Of a DNA stretch of 64,000 nucleotides, positions 26,401 through 33,721 are shown in pieces. Position 1 is the first letter of the stretch. The number at the start of each line of letters is the position of its first letter. The notes beneath the pieces are model-generated. The model made no database searches. It was given only the letters and a program-made list of their open reading frames with translations, and was not told where the DNA came from. Origin of the DNA: Flagellimonas meishanensis (GTDB taxonomy: Bacteria; Bacteroidota; Bacteroidia; Flavobacteriales; Flavobacteriaceae); assembly GCF_019880545.1 (NCBI RefSeq), contig NZ_JAINVW010000001.1, forward strand, positions 806,001 to 870,000, given 5' to 3'. The translations under genes and the position numbers were made by a program.

Positions 26401-26632
26401 AGATCCGCTGAATTTCCCCATTCGGTTGACCAACAAGCTGGGACATTTGAACAGCTTGGTATCCATAGACGATTTTCCGCCAACGGAACAGGATATTGCG
26501 GTCAAAAATGAACTTTCCACCAAGATCAAAGCACAACTAACCGCTTTTGATAAATTGGTGGATGATGAGATAAAGGCTTTCAATGCTGAGTTTAACAACC
26601 TAAAATTGAATTATCTCTTTGTTGAAGACTAA
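23498..26632 (+). CDS. Large secreted Asp-box beta-propeller protein (VPS10/sortilin-like)
   Basis: A protein of about 1044 residues with a signal peptide ending near SVQSQ. It carries at least ten Asp-box (BNR-like) motifs of the form S/T-x-D-G-G-x-T-W, for example TTDGGRTWE, SEDGGKSWK, STDSGETWT, SYDGGETWS and TKDGGSTWE, so it forms one or more multi-bladed propellers over about residues 40-740. The rest (about 780-1040) is a beta segment and then a helical C-terminus. The family is common in Bacteroidota, without known activity. The ORF opens at 23471; the ATG at 23498 fits the signal peptide better. It is divergent from the DUF1080 operon. Confidence 0.83.
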   Translation: MKTCFPKVGLMLLAFSLCIPSVQSQRRKNTQTSPEYPKELYSSLEYRLVGPFRGGRSAAVTGVPGEPNLFYFGATGGGVWRTTDGGRTWENISDGFFGGSIGAVEVAKSDPNVIYVGGGEKTVRGNVSSGYGVWKTEDAGKTWKPMGLEKSRHIPRIKVHPTNHDLVYAAVMGNIYKPTEERGVYKSEDGGKSWKKILYVNDQAGAVDLTLDPTNPRILYASTWRVQRTPYSLSSGGDGSALWKSTDSGETWTEISKNEGFPKDTLGIIGVAVSPKNSDRVWAIVENKEKGGLYRSEDGGKKWSLVNDERKLRQRAWYYTRMYADTEDEDVVYVLNVQYHKSTDGGKTFNTFNAPHGDHHDLWIAPENSKRMIIGDDGGAQVSYDGGETWSTYYNQPTAQFYRVTTDNAFPYRIYVAQQDNSTIRINHRSDDESIGEDDWEETAGGESAHIAVDPLNNDIVYGGSYGGFLTRVNHNNNTVRGINVWPDNPMGYGAEGMKYRFQWNFPIIFSKHDPKKLYTFSNHVHMSTNEGQSWTLLSEDLTRNDPAKLVSSGGPITQDNTGVEYYCTIFAANESPLKEGLLWVGSDDGLVHVTKDGGSTWENVTPANMPEWSMINSIEPSAFDEGTCYLAATRYKLGDFQPYLYKTTDFGRTWAKITNGIDNEHFTRALREDPKRKGLLYAGTETGMYISFNDGQNWEKFQLNLPIVPITDLTIKDNNLIVATQGRSLWVIDDLTVLHQLDASKKSANAVLYQPKDSYRTKGAVAKEPSKTEGQNHPNGVITHFYLKTFSEKDSIALTYTKMNGDTLASYSTYAEDKDKKLKPKQGGNTHVWDTRGKGAEKLDRMILWWANLNGAKAVPGSYKVHLNVNGESQSQTLRILPDPRAEVSVADMQKQYDFISDINETVDRSHQSIKKVRKITNQLDAFMKQYKDNGTTKELVEKAKKMKEDFGEIEKALYQTKNRSNQDPLNFPIRLTNKLGHLNSLVSIDDFPPTEQDIAVKNELSTKIKAQLTAFDKLVDDEIKAFNAEFNNLKLNYLFVED

Positions 26633-26719
26633 ATTTGGTATTGGTGAAAAGGTAAAGGGTAAATGGGATTGGTTTCACATCTACTTTTTACCTTTAGCCT
26701 AAACACTTTACACATAGCC

Positions 26720-27268
26720 ATGGAACTATACAATTATATCAAATCCCTGCACCTCATTTTTGTGGTCACATGGTTTGCCGGTTTATTCTATATTCCCAGG
26801 CTGTTCATCTATCACATTGAAGCCTCCCACAAGCCTTCACCGGATAAGGAAATCCTTTCTACGCAACTGAAGCTAATGACTAAACGATTATGGTACATCA
26901 TCACCTGGCCTTCCGCTATTCTTTGCACCATATTCGCCATTTGGTTGCTTCTATTGATTCCAGAATGGCTCCAACAACCATGGATGCACGTAAAATTGGC
27001 ATTTGTGGCGCTGCTCTTTGTATATCACTTGAAATGCCATCAAATGTTCAAGCAATTGCAGCGTGATGAGATCAAATACTCCTCAGATTTTATGCGGATT
27101 TGGAACGAGGTGGCTACTCTGGTGCTTTTTGCAGCTACATTTTTGGTTGTGTTGAAAAACGCATTCAATTGGATCTATGGCACGGTAGGAATTTTTGTGC
27201 TTGCCATTCTTTTGATGTTGGGAATACGACTGTACAAACGTATCAGGAACAAAAACCCCAACGCCTAA
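26720..27268 (+). CDS. hemJ: Protoporphyrinogen IX oxidase, HemJ family
   Basis: A 182-residue membrane protein with four to five hydrophobic helices that oxidises protoporphyrinogen IX to protoporphyrin IX. The N-terminus YNYIKSLHLIFVVTWFAGLF has the conserved His (His11) and RLFIYHIEA follows; PWMHVKLAFV carries the conserved Lys region. The ORF opens at 26663, but the ATG at 26720 gives the standard N-terminus. It supplies the substrate of HemH, yet hemH is 18 kb away in this window. Confidence 0.88.
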   Translation: MELYNYIKSLHLIFVVTWFAGLFYIPRLFIYHIEASHKPSPDKEILSTQLKLMTKRLWYIITWPSAILCTIFAIWLLLLIPEWLQQPWMHVKLAFVALLFVYHLKCHQMFKQLQRDEIKYSSDFMRIWNEVATLVLFAATFLVVLKNAFNWIYGTVGIFVLAILLMLGIRLYKRIRNKNPNA

Positions 27269-27300
27269 TAAGTTCTAGCCTTAAGCTCAAACACAAAATT

Positions 27301-27349
27301 CAAGTGCAAATCAAAGCCCTTCACTTTTTTGAACCAGAACATGCACTTG
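27301..27349. repeat. 8-base perfect inverted repeat between hemJ and the kinase gene
   Basis: CAAGTGCA (27301-27308) and TGCACTTG (27342-27349) are perfect inverse copies 33 bases apart. They could form a leader hairpin or be a dyad operator. No T-run follows, so it is not a terminator. Confidence 0.35.
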
Positions 27350-27378
27350 GACCATAAAGGAGTATCATGGCTCGATAA

Positions 27379-28875
27379 TTGCTTAAATTTACTCCAAATA
27401 CGATAGGCTTGTTCAAGAAACTCTCGCTACGATCCCGGATTTTTTTCTCCATGATCCTTTTGGTGGTCATCGCTTCGGTATTGATTGCCGGGGTCACCAT
27501 TTATCAATATAGGGAGCAGAGCCAGGACTATCATGAGAATAGGCTGGAGCGGAAAGAGGAACAGATCCTTCAAAGCGTAGCCTATGTTTTCCGGGAAACC
27601 ACATATCCCATAACCGAGGAGAACCTGCAGTATATTTTTATGGACGAGATCTATAAGATTGCCGACGTCCAGAATGTCAATTTCAATATTTATGATTTGG
27701 AAGGAGGATTGGTGAAAAGTTCAAGGCCCAGCTTCGAAGCGGACTCCATTTCCAATTGCCTCGATGCTGAAATCCTGAACAATCTTTTGATCAGTCCCGA
27801 TAGGCGGTATATGGAGGAAAAAACGGCGGCGGGGGACAAGTACAAATCGTCCTATACCTATATAAACGACAACAAGTTCAAGCCCATTGGCATCATGAAC
27901 CTTCCCTATTTTGAGGACAATTCCTTCAACAACATGGAATTGAGGGAGTTTTTGTTCCGACTGGGAGGAGTATATTTATTGATGCTTCTTTCAGCCATTA
28001 TTTTGGCCTATTTCATTTCAAAGTACATTACCCGTTCGCTACAGACCATTTCGGACAAGATGCAACAGACCAAGTTGACGGGGAGCAACGAAAAAATCAA
28101 TATAGAGAATCCGGGAGAGGAAATCGGCAAACTGGTGGACTCGTACAATCGCATGATCGACAAGCTCGAGGAAAGTGCCGTGAAACTGGCCCGTAGCGAA
28201 CGCGAACAGGCCTGGAGGGAGATGGCAAGGCAAGTGGCCCATGAGATAAAAAACCCATTGACCCCACTTCGGTTGACCGTACAAAACTTTGAAAGAAAGT
28301 TCGATCCCACGGATCCCAACGCACAGACCAAGATCAAGGAGTTTTCCAAGACATTGATCCAGCAGATAGACACCATGAGCAACATTGCAGGGGCGTTTTC
28401 AAACTTTGCGAATATGCCCGCACAGAAAAACGAGACCCTCAATGTGGTGAAGATCGTAAAGCTGGCTTTGGAAATATTCCACGAGGAGTATATCCATTTC
28501 ATAAGCGATGAACAGGAAATCATTGCCAAGCTAGATCGCACCCAATTGATCAGGGTCATCACCAATTTGGTAAAAAATGCCATCCAGGCTTTACCCGATG
28601 TGGAATCGCCCCGAATTTTGGTCACGGTGGCCAGCGAGGGCAATTTTGTCAAGATTTCTGTGGCCGATAACGGAGTGGGAATTTCAGACGACCTGAAACA
28701 TAAGATTTTTGAGCCGAAGTTCACTACCAAATCCAGCGGTATGGGACTCGGCCTTGGGATGGTAAAGAACATTGTGGAAAACTACAGGGGAACCATAAAC
28801 TTTACCTCCCACATTGGGAAAGGAACGGTTTTTACCATTAAATTTCCGAAGGAAAAAAACACAAAAGAAGCGTGA
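27379..28875 (+). CDS. HAMP-domain sensor histidine kinase (NtrY-like)
   Basis: A 498-residue inner-membrane kinase: helix about 20-43, periplasmic loop, helix about 190-212, a HAMP region, HisKA with the H-box MARQVAHEIKNPLTPLRLTV (phosphorylated His near residue 292), then HATPase with NLVKNAIQAL, ISVADNGVGI and GMGLGLGMVKNIV. No response regulator is adjacent. The start is uncertain: the in-frame ATG at 27367, which has a good AAAGGAG site, is followed by TAA at its fourth codon, so translation must begin at TTG 27379 or a later codon (TTG 27409). The gene is followed by a crotonase gene, 33 bases on. Confidence 0.9.
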   Translation: MLKFTPNTIGLFKKLSLRSRIFFSMILLVVIASVLIAGVTIYQYREQSQDYHENRLERKEEQILQSVAYVFRETTYPITEENLQYIFMDEIYKIADVQNVNFNIYDLEGGLVKSSRPSFEADSISNCLDAEILNNLLISPDRRYMEEKTAAGDKYKSSYTYINDNKFKPIGIMNLPYFEDNSFNNMELREFLFRLGGVYLLMLLSAIILAYFISKYITRSLQTISDKMQQTKLTGSNEKINIENPGEEIGKLVDSYNRMIDKLEESAVKLARSEREQAWREMARQVAHEIKNPLTPLRLTVQNFERKFDPTDPNAQTKIKEFSKTLIQQIDTMSNIAGAFSNFANMPAQKNETLNVVKIVKLALEIFHEEYIHFISDEQEIIAKLDRTQLIRVITNLVKNAIQALPDVESPRILVTVASEGNFVKISVADNGVGISDDLKHKIFEPKFTTKSSGMGLGLGMVKNIVENYRGTINFTSHIGKGTVFTIKFPKEKNTKEA

Positions 28876-28908
28876 CGGGGCGTTGCCCAACTATTTAAAA
28901 TTACACTT

Positions 28909-29691
28909 ATGGACTTCGAAAATATCTATATCGAGGAAGAGAACCAGATTGGTACCATTACCATTGATCGGCCACAAAAATTAAATGCACTCAACAAAAG
29001 AACCATTGAAGAACTCCATGTGGCCTTCAAGGAGTTGGATGATGACGCGCAGATAAAAGTGATAATCATCACGGGAAGTGGGGAAAAGGCTTTCGTAGCA
29101 GGGGCCGATATCTCCGAATTTGCGGATTTTTCGGTTAGCGAGGCAAAACGGTTGTCGGCCGAAGGCCAAGAAAGACTTTTTGACCTAGTGGAGAATCTGT
29201 CCACTCCGGTAATCGCGGCCATAAATGGATTTGCACTAGGCGGGGGCCTAGAACTGGCCATGGCCTGCCATTTTAGGGTGGCCAGTACCAACGCCAAAAT
29301 GGGACTGCCCGAAGTGTCGTTGGGGGTTATTCCCGGATATGGGGGCACGCAACGATTACCGCAGCTCATAGGCAAGGGAAGGGCCATGGAACTCATTATG
29401 ACAGCGGGGATGATTGATGGCGGCACCGCCGTGGAATATGGATTGGTGAACCACGTGGTTTCTCCCGAGGAACTGTTGCCCCTATGTGTTAAAATCGCGG
29501 GCAGGATATCGAATAACTCATCCGTTGCCATAAAACATGCAATAAAAGCGGTAAATGCTGGTTTTAAGTATGATGTCGACGGCTATGCCGCGGAAATTGA
29601 AGCTTTTGGCACCTGCTTTGGCACCGATGATTTTAAAGAGGGAACATCGGCCTTTTTGGAAAAACGTAAAGCGGACTTTCCCGGATCATAG
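28909..29691 (+). CDS. Enoyl-CoA hydratase/isomerase (crotonase) family protein
   Basis: A 260-residue crotonase-fold enzyme, probably hydrating trans-2-enoyl-CoA in fatty acid or butanoate metabolism. The CoA and oxyanion-hole segments are intact: GEKAFVAGADISEF and INGFALGGGLELAMACHF, and both catalytic acids (Glu near 115 and 135, in GGGLELAMAC and GLPEVSLGVIPGYGGTQRL) are present. It is a full-length classical hydratase. It lies in the hemJ-kinase-crotonase-unknown row on the same strand. Confidence 0.92.
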   Translation: MDFENIYIEEENQIGTITIDRPQKLNALNKRTIEELHVAFKELDDDAQIKVIIITGSGEKAFVAGADISEFADFSVSEAKRLSAEGQERLFDLVENLSTPVIAAINGFALGGGLELAMACHFRVASTNAKMGLPEVSLGVIPGYGGTQRLPQLIGKGRAMELIMTAGMIDGGTAVEYGLVNHVVSPEELLPLCVKIAGRISNNSSVAIKHAIKAVNAGFKYDVDGYAAEIEAFGTCFGTDDFKEGTSAFLEKRKADFPGS

Positions 29692-29718
29692 TGGTTGGCG
29701 GAATAACCCAACTGAGCT

Positions 29719-31272
29719 ATGTTAAAAAAACAAACCGTCTTTTTGCTTTTATTTTTGGCAATATGGGGCATTGCTGCCCAAAATATGCCAGTTTCCTATG
29801 ATTTTGGCGAAAAATACAGTGACCGGTATCGCTACTCCAACCTCCTCACTTTGGAAGAGGATGGTGCAGGGGGATATATTTTGGTCCGTGCATACTATCA
29901 AGGGCTGATTTTAAGGCCTAAAGGATACCTTATAGAAAGATACAACGACAAGTTGGAGCTTATGGAAGAGTACAACTATAAGTTGAAGGGCTTGGATTTT
30001 GTCGATGGATTTTTTAAGAACGGCCAGCTAAACCTGTTGTTCTTGAATTATAATTATAACAACGGCCAATACGAATACTGGGTACATACCAGTCCCATTA
30101 TAGCCTTCAACTTTAAAGCCAAAAAGCTACTTTCCATAGCATCGGAAGAAGTGGAAGACCCGGTGGGCAAAAACTATTATAACCGAAACTTTTCCCGTGG
30201 GTTCTCAACTGCGGTGCTTTTTAACGAAACCAAGACAGGATTTATCATAAGCACCCATCACAAACGCGGAAAGACTGACAAGCACATGATCCATGTCTAC
30301 GATACCGGGCTTAACAAAAAGTTCGAACACGATTTTTCCAACGAAATAGAGGAAAAAAACTACGCTTTTGAGAATGTGACCTTTTCCCAGGATCTACAAA
30401 CGGCCTATATTGTTGGAAAAGCCTATTTTAAGAAAAAGCGTTTCAGTGTGGATGAGCGCAAGTTTCAATATGAGCTGGTAAAGGTTTCCCAAAATGCGAA
30501 TAGTACACAATCCTTTGTGGATCCTGGTAAGTATCCAGAGGCACTTTACCCTATCTGGCTCAAGAACAGACTGGTCTGTGTAGGTTTTTATGCAGACAGA
30601 AAGGACAATCGCTATAACGGCATAGCCTATTTTGATGTGAATCCCGCTTCTTTGGAGGTGAACTCAAAAAGATACAACCCTTTTTCAGAACAATTCATGG
30701 AGGATAAATTCGGTCGCGAAGAAGAAAAAGTGATCAAGAATCTGGTGTTCAAGGGTATAGAAGTGACTGAGAACCAGGACATATTGTTCAATGCAGAAGA
30801 GTACTTTGTCACCACTGGGTTGGAGGTAACTGGAGCGGGCCAGCGCGTAAAAATTGAACGTTTTCACCATAACGACATCGTCAGTATAAAGCTGGAATCC
30901 AATGGTGAGATGATCTGGGCACGCAACATAAACAAGACCGAGGTCACCCAAGGTGATGGCGCCTATGCCTCTTACAGCTCTTTCTGCAAGAACGGAAAAA
31001 CTTATTTCTTCATCTGCACGGCGGCCGACAATCCACAGTTGATCAACAACGAGCGCTTGATCTTTAAACAGGGACTTACAAGGAACCGCAACGTATTTCT
31101 GATTTCGCTGGATGAACAGGGCAAAATGGGCTATGAAAAGATCATTGACAGCCAAGAGGCCCGCCTACCCTTAATGGTCTCCAAACCCCTGAAGAACGAT
31201 ACCGATGACAACATGCTTTTTTACGCCAAGCGTGCGGGCAAAAAGCAGCTGGTAAAGGTGGCTTTTGACTGA
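29719..31272 (+). CDS. Secreted protein of unknown function
   Basis: A 517-residue exported protein with a signal peptide (residues 1-20, ending near GIAAQ). The rest is predicted mostly beta and rich in Tyr and Lys (for example NYNYNNGQYEYWVHTSP), with repeated short strands that suggest a propeller-like or porin-associated fold, but no motif I can name. It starts 27 bases after the crotonase gene, in the same orientation. I cannot assign a function. Confidence 0.65.
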   Translation: MLKKQTVFLLLFLAIWGIAAQNMPVSYDFGEKYSDRYRYSNLLTLEEDGAGGYILVRAYYQGLILRPKGYLIERYNDKLELMEEYNYKLKGLDFVDGFFKNGQLNLLFLNYNYNNGQYEYWVHTSPIIAFNFKAKKLLSIASEEVEDPVGKNYYNRNFSRGFSTAVLFNETKTGFIISTHHKRGKTDKHMIHVYDTGLNKKFEHDFSNEIEEKNYAFENVTFSQDLQTAYIVGKAYFKKKRFSVDERKFQYELVKVSQNANSTQSFVDPGKYPEALYPIWLKNRLVCVGFYADRKDNRYNGIAYFDVNPASLEVNSKRYNPFSEQFMEDKFGREEEKVIKNLVFKGIEVTENQDILFNAEEYFVTTGLEVTGAGQRVKIERFHHNDIVSIKLESNGEMIWARNINKTEVTQGDGAYASYSSFCKNGKTYFFICTAADNPQLINNERLIFKQGLTRNRNVFLISLDEQGKMGYEKIIDSQEARLPLMVSKPLKNDTDDNMLFYAKRAGKKQLVKVAFD

Positions 31273-31594
31273 AGGTAAAATACTGATTGCTCCTAAGCCG
31301 TAATAATTGTAACAGATCATGACAAAGGAACTATTCGTGGTTACAAAACATTGTTTTCACTATTGAGCGAATAGATCTAGCCATTTTTTAGCCTCCCGCA
31401 TTCAATACGGTACTACCCCTACAATAATCTCAAGAAAATGGGAAGCGCTCCATTTGGAAGTGCCAAACAGTATCCTACCATCAACTCAAACAGTTGTTCT
31501 ATCAAGCCGTAGCCATATTAAGTCAATTGAGGACCATGAAGCTCTATATGTCTTTTTAGCTTTGGTCTTATTTTGAAAACTAAAATTAAAAATT
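31273..31594. other. Gene-free stretch between unknown protein and collagen-like lipoprotein
   Basis: About 320 bases without a credible ORF. I see no tRNA, no strong terminator and no long inverted repeat. Its 3' end carries the promoter half-site at 31557-31564 and a typical A-rich leader before the ATG at 31595. Confidence 0.5.
31557..31564 (+). promoter_or_regulatory. Probable -7 box of the collagen-like lipoprotein gene
   Basis: TAGCTTTG matches the Bacteroidota TAnnTTTG element and lies about 31 bases before the ATG at 31595. The nearest TTG upstream is 27 bases away, longer than the usual 17-23. Confidence 0.4.
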
Positions 31595-32329
31595 ATGAAA
31601 TCACTTAACATAATATTTTTGTGTGCTGTGTTGATTATGGTATCATGCTCCAAAGGAGAGGACGGTGCCACAGGACCTACTGGGCCAGCGGGAGCGAATG
31701 GAATTAACGGCACTGATGGTGTCGATGGAATAGATGGTGCCAACGGCACTGATGGTATAAGTTGCTGGGATCTCAACGGGAATGGTATTGGAGACCCGGA
31801 GGAAGACATGAACACAGATGGCAACTATGATGCCTTAGACTGTCAAGGTGCGGAAGGTCTACAGGGAGAGCAAGGTCCACAAGGATTACAAGGACCCAAA
31901 GGGGCTGATGGGAATGCAAATGTGGGTTACGCTGACTATGATATCTCAAATTTCTCTGGCAATCAACTGACCATAAATACTGGATATACCATATTGGAAT
32001 TGAATACACGTGCTTTTCTTTTCTACCTTAAAAGGTTTAATCTTTGGTATTCCGTACCTGGTCCACTGGGTTTAAATACAACATATACTAGAGTGTTCCA
32101 TACAGAAAGTCAAAATGGCAGTGATTTGGTGATTAACTTTTACCGCACTTCTGATGATACAGACTTTAATGTTGCTGTAAATACATATAGTTTCTTAAGG
32201 GTTGTAGAAATCGAGTTCGGATTCAATATTAATAAGGGAAGCCATGAGGACATTATTCAGCAACTTAAAGACAAAGGAGTTGATATTAACGACTACAATG
32301 CCGTGGCCAAGTATTTTGGTTTAGAATAG
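31595..32329 (+). CDS. Collagen-like (Gly-X-Y) lipoprotein with Ca-binding insert
   Basis: A 244-residue lipoprotein (lipobox VSC at about residue 18). Residues 20-50 and 85-110 are collagen-like triplets (GATGPTGPAGANG; GLQGEQGPQGLQGPKGADG). Between them is an Asp/Asn-rich segment, CWDLNGNGIGDPEEDMN and on to a second Cys, with the spacing of a Ca2+-binding dockerin or EF-hand loop closed by a disulfide. The C-terminal part (about 115-244) is an unassigned beta domain. Such proteins are expected on the outer surface. A strong terminator follows at 32361-32385. Confidence 0.82.
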   Translation: MKSLNIIFLCAVLIMVSCSKGEDGATGPTGPAGANGINGTDGVDGIDGANGTDGISCWDLNGNGIGDPEEDMNTDGNYDALDCQGAEGLQGEQGPQGLQGPKGADGNANVGYADYDISNFSGNQLTINTGYTILELNTRAFLFYLKRFNLWYSVPGPLGLNTTYTRVFHTESQNGSDLVINFYRTSDDTDFNVAVNTYSFLRVVEIEFGFNINKGSHEDIIQQLKDKGVDINDYNAVAKYFGLE

Positions 32330-32360
32330 GACAAGGCTTACACCTCTTTTTTCATATAAA

Positions 32361-32385
32361 AGGCCGGGGATTCTCCGGCCTTTTT
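32361..32385 (+). terminator. Rho-independent terminator after the collagen-like gene
   Basis: AGGCCGG pairs with CCGGCCT around a short loop and is followed by TTTTT (32381-32385). It lies 32 bases after the stop codon at 32329 and insulates the following promoter. Confidence 0.9.
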
Positions 32386-32411
32386 AGTTGACTTAGCATA
32401 AAAACCTCTCA

Positions 32412-32442
32412 TTTGAATTTTTGGATAAAATCCATATATTTG
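32412..32442 (+). promoter_or_regulatory. Consensus flavobacterial promoter of the PA0069-type radical SAM gene
   Basis: TTTG at 32412-32415, then exactly 19 bases, then TATATTTG at 32435-32442. This is an exact match to the Bacteroidota consensus TTTG-N19-TAnnTTTG. Transcription should start near 32449, about 15 bases before the ATG at 32464. Confidence 0.8.
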
Positions 32443-32453
32443 GATAAAATCCA
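32422..32453. promoter_or_regulatory. Two identical 13-base palindromic operators
   Basis: TGGATAAAATCCA occurs at 32422-32434 and again at 32441-32453. Each has perfect 5-base arms (TGGAT/ATCCA) around AAA, and the two centres are 19 bases apart. The first fills the spacer between the -33 and -7 boxes; the second overlaps the end of the -7 box and the expected start of transcription. This is the layout of a repressor-bound promoter. Confidence 0.7.
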
Positions 32454-32463
32454 ATTTTTTATC

Positions 32464-33531
32464 ATGAACAAGCTCCTGAAAGGAAGAGGCGCCCAAAAAA
32501 ACACACCCAATAAGTTCCTTCGGCATGTGTATGAAATGCGAGAGGATTTTTTGGAGTTCTGCCATAGGGAGGGAGAGGAGGCCGAAGACAACAAAACACA
32601 GTATATCCCAATTTTCCCCAAGACCATTGTGAACAAAGTGGACAGTCCAGATGTAGGGATGCTATATTCCATGAACCCTTACCAAGGATGTGAACACGGT
32701 TGTGTCTATTGCTATGCCCGCAACGCACATGAATATTGGGGATACAGTGCTGGGTTGGATTTTGAGCGAAAAATTTTGGTAAAGAAATCAGCTGCGGAAT
32801 TGCTGGAATCTAAAATCAAACATAAAAATTGGAAGGCAGAGACCATAGTGCTTTCCGGAAACACCGATTGCTATCAACCTGCCGAACAAAAATTCAAGAT
32901 TACCAGAGCTTGTTTGGAAGTGTTCCTAAAATACCACCACCCTGTGGGCATCATCACCAAAAATGCCACCATATTGCGCGATCTGGACCTGTTAAGCGAG
33001 CTTAATGCCAATCAGCTGGTCGGAGTCCATATTTCGGTGACTTCCCTTTCTGAAAAAACCAGGAGAAAACTGGAACCAAGGACGACATCCATCAGCAAAA
33101 GATTGGAGACCATAAAAAAGCTTTCGGAACATGGGATACCTGTGAATGCTATGCTAGCTCCCATTATACCGGGGATAAATAGCCATGAACTTTTACCCTT
33201 GGCCAAAACGGTTGCGGAACATGGTGCTCTTTCCTTCGGATTCACCCTAGTGCGATTAAATGGTGCCATTGGTCAAATATTTACAGATTGGATTCAAAAG
33301 GCCATGCCGGACAGCGCTCAAAAAGTCCTAAAAATGATCCAGGACTGCCATGGGGGCTCCCTGAATGATAGTCGTTTTGGACTCAGGAACAGGGGAGAGG
33401 GCAAAATTGCGGCCCAAATCCATGACACGGCCAGGTTGGCCAGTCAACGCTACTTCAAGTGCAGGGTGTTTCCAGATTTGAACAAAGATTTGCACGCCCA
33501 ATATAAAAATGGGCAAATGCGCTTGTTTTGA
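32464..33531 (+). CDS. PA0069-family radical SAM protein (SplB-like)
   Basis: A radical SAM enzyme of 355 residues with the [4Fe-4S] motif CEHGCVYCYAR near residue 80, then a GNTDCYQP segment and a TIM-barrel body typical of the PA0069 subfamily, whose members resemble spore photoproduct lyase. Its substrate is unknown. I start at the ATG 32464 because it lies 15 bases after the predicted transcription start; the ORF opens at 32413 upstream of that. The double operator just upstream suggests tight, inducible control. In related genomes I recall this family near DNA damage-response genes, which fits a repair role, but none is next to it here. Confidence 0.88.
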   Translation: MNKLLKGRGAQKNTPNKFLRHVYEMREDFLEFCHREGEEAEDNKTQYIPIFPKTIVNKVDSPDVGMLYSMNPYQGCEHGCVYCYARNAHEYWGYSAGLDFERKILVKKSAAELLESKIKHKNWKAETIVLSGNTDCYQPAEQKFKITRACLEVFLKYHHPVGIITKNATILRDLDLLSELNANQLVGVHISVTSLSEKTRRKLEPRTTSISKRLETIKKLSEHGIPVNAMLAPIIPGINSHELLPLAKTVAEHGALSFGFTLVRLNGAIGQIFTDWIQKAMPDSAQKVLKMIQDCHGGSLNDSRFGLRNRGEGKIAAQIHDTARLASQRYFKCRVFPDLNKDLHAQYKNGQMRLF

Positions 33532-33637
33532 TTGTTGCTATGAATCGTTATTTCTGGAGATGGTTGTGGGAGTTCAAAAGGGGAATTTTCATATCCGTTC
33601 GAAAATGGCAGAACGATTTTGAATATATTTAGAGAAC

Positions 33638-33664
33638 TGTCCAAAGCTGGTTTTGCTTTTCGTC
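33638..33664 (+). promoter_or_regulatory. ECF42-like sigma-dependent promoter of the YciI gene
   Basis: TGTCCA (33638-33643), 17 bases, CGTC (33661-33664). As I recall, the motif reported for ECF42 sigma factors is TGTCGA at -35 and CG(A/T)C at -10; the match is 5 of 6 and 4 of 4 at normal spacing. The gene downstream belongs to the DGPF/YciI family that ECF42 factors control, and the sigma gene is next to it. Confidence 0.55.
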
Positions 33665-33682
33665 GTACTAATGGAAACAAAG

Positions 33683-33702
33683 TATAACCAGTTCTAGTTA
33701 TA
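33683..33702. repeat. Short inverted repeat in the YciI leader
   Basis: TATAAC (33683-33688) and GTTATA (33697-33702) are perfect inverse copies with an 8-base gap, between the ECF42-like promoter and the YciI start at 33722. It may be an operator or a leader hairpin. Confidence 0.3.
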
Positions 33703-33721
33703 GGACACAAAACGTAGACCA

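Noticed and set aside
26640..26705. AAAGGTAAA and TTTACCTTT inverse copies before hemJ, looking like a hairpin
   Set aside because: The pairing is A+T-rich with a large loop and no T-run; it is typical of low-complexity flavobacterial spacers.
28008..28772. A 254-residue ORF opposite the histidine kinase
   Set aside because: Antisense to HisKA/HATPase motifs that are clearly real; low-complexity Ser-rich translation.
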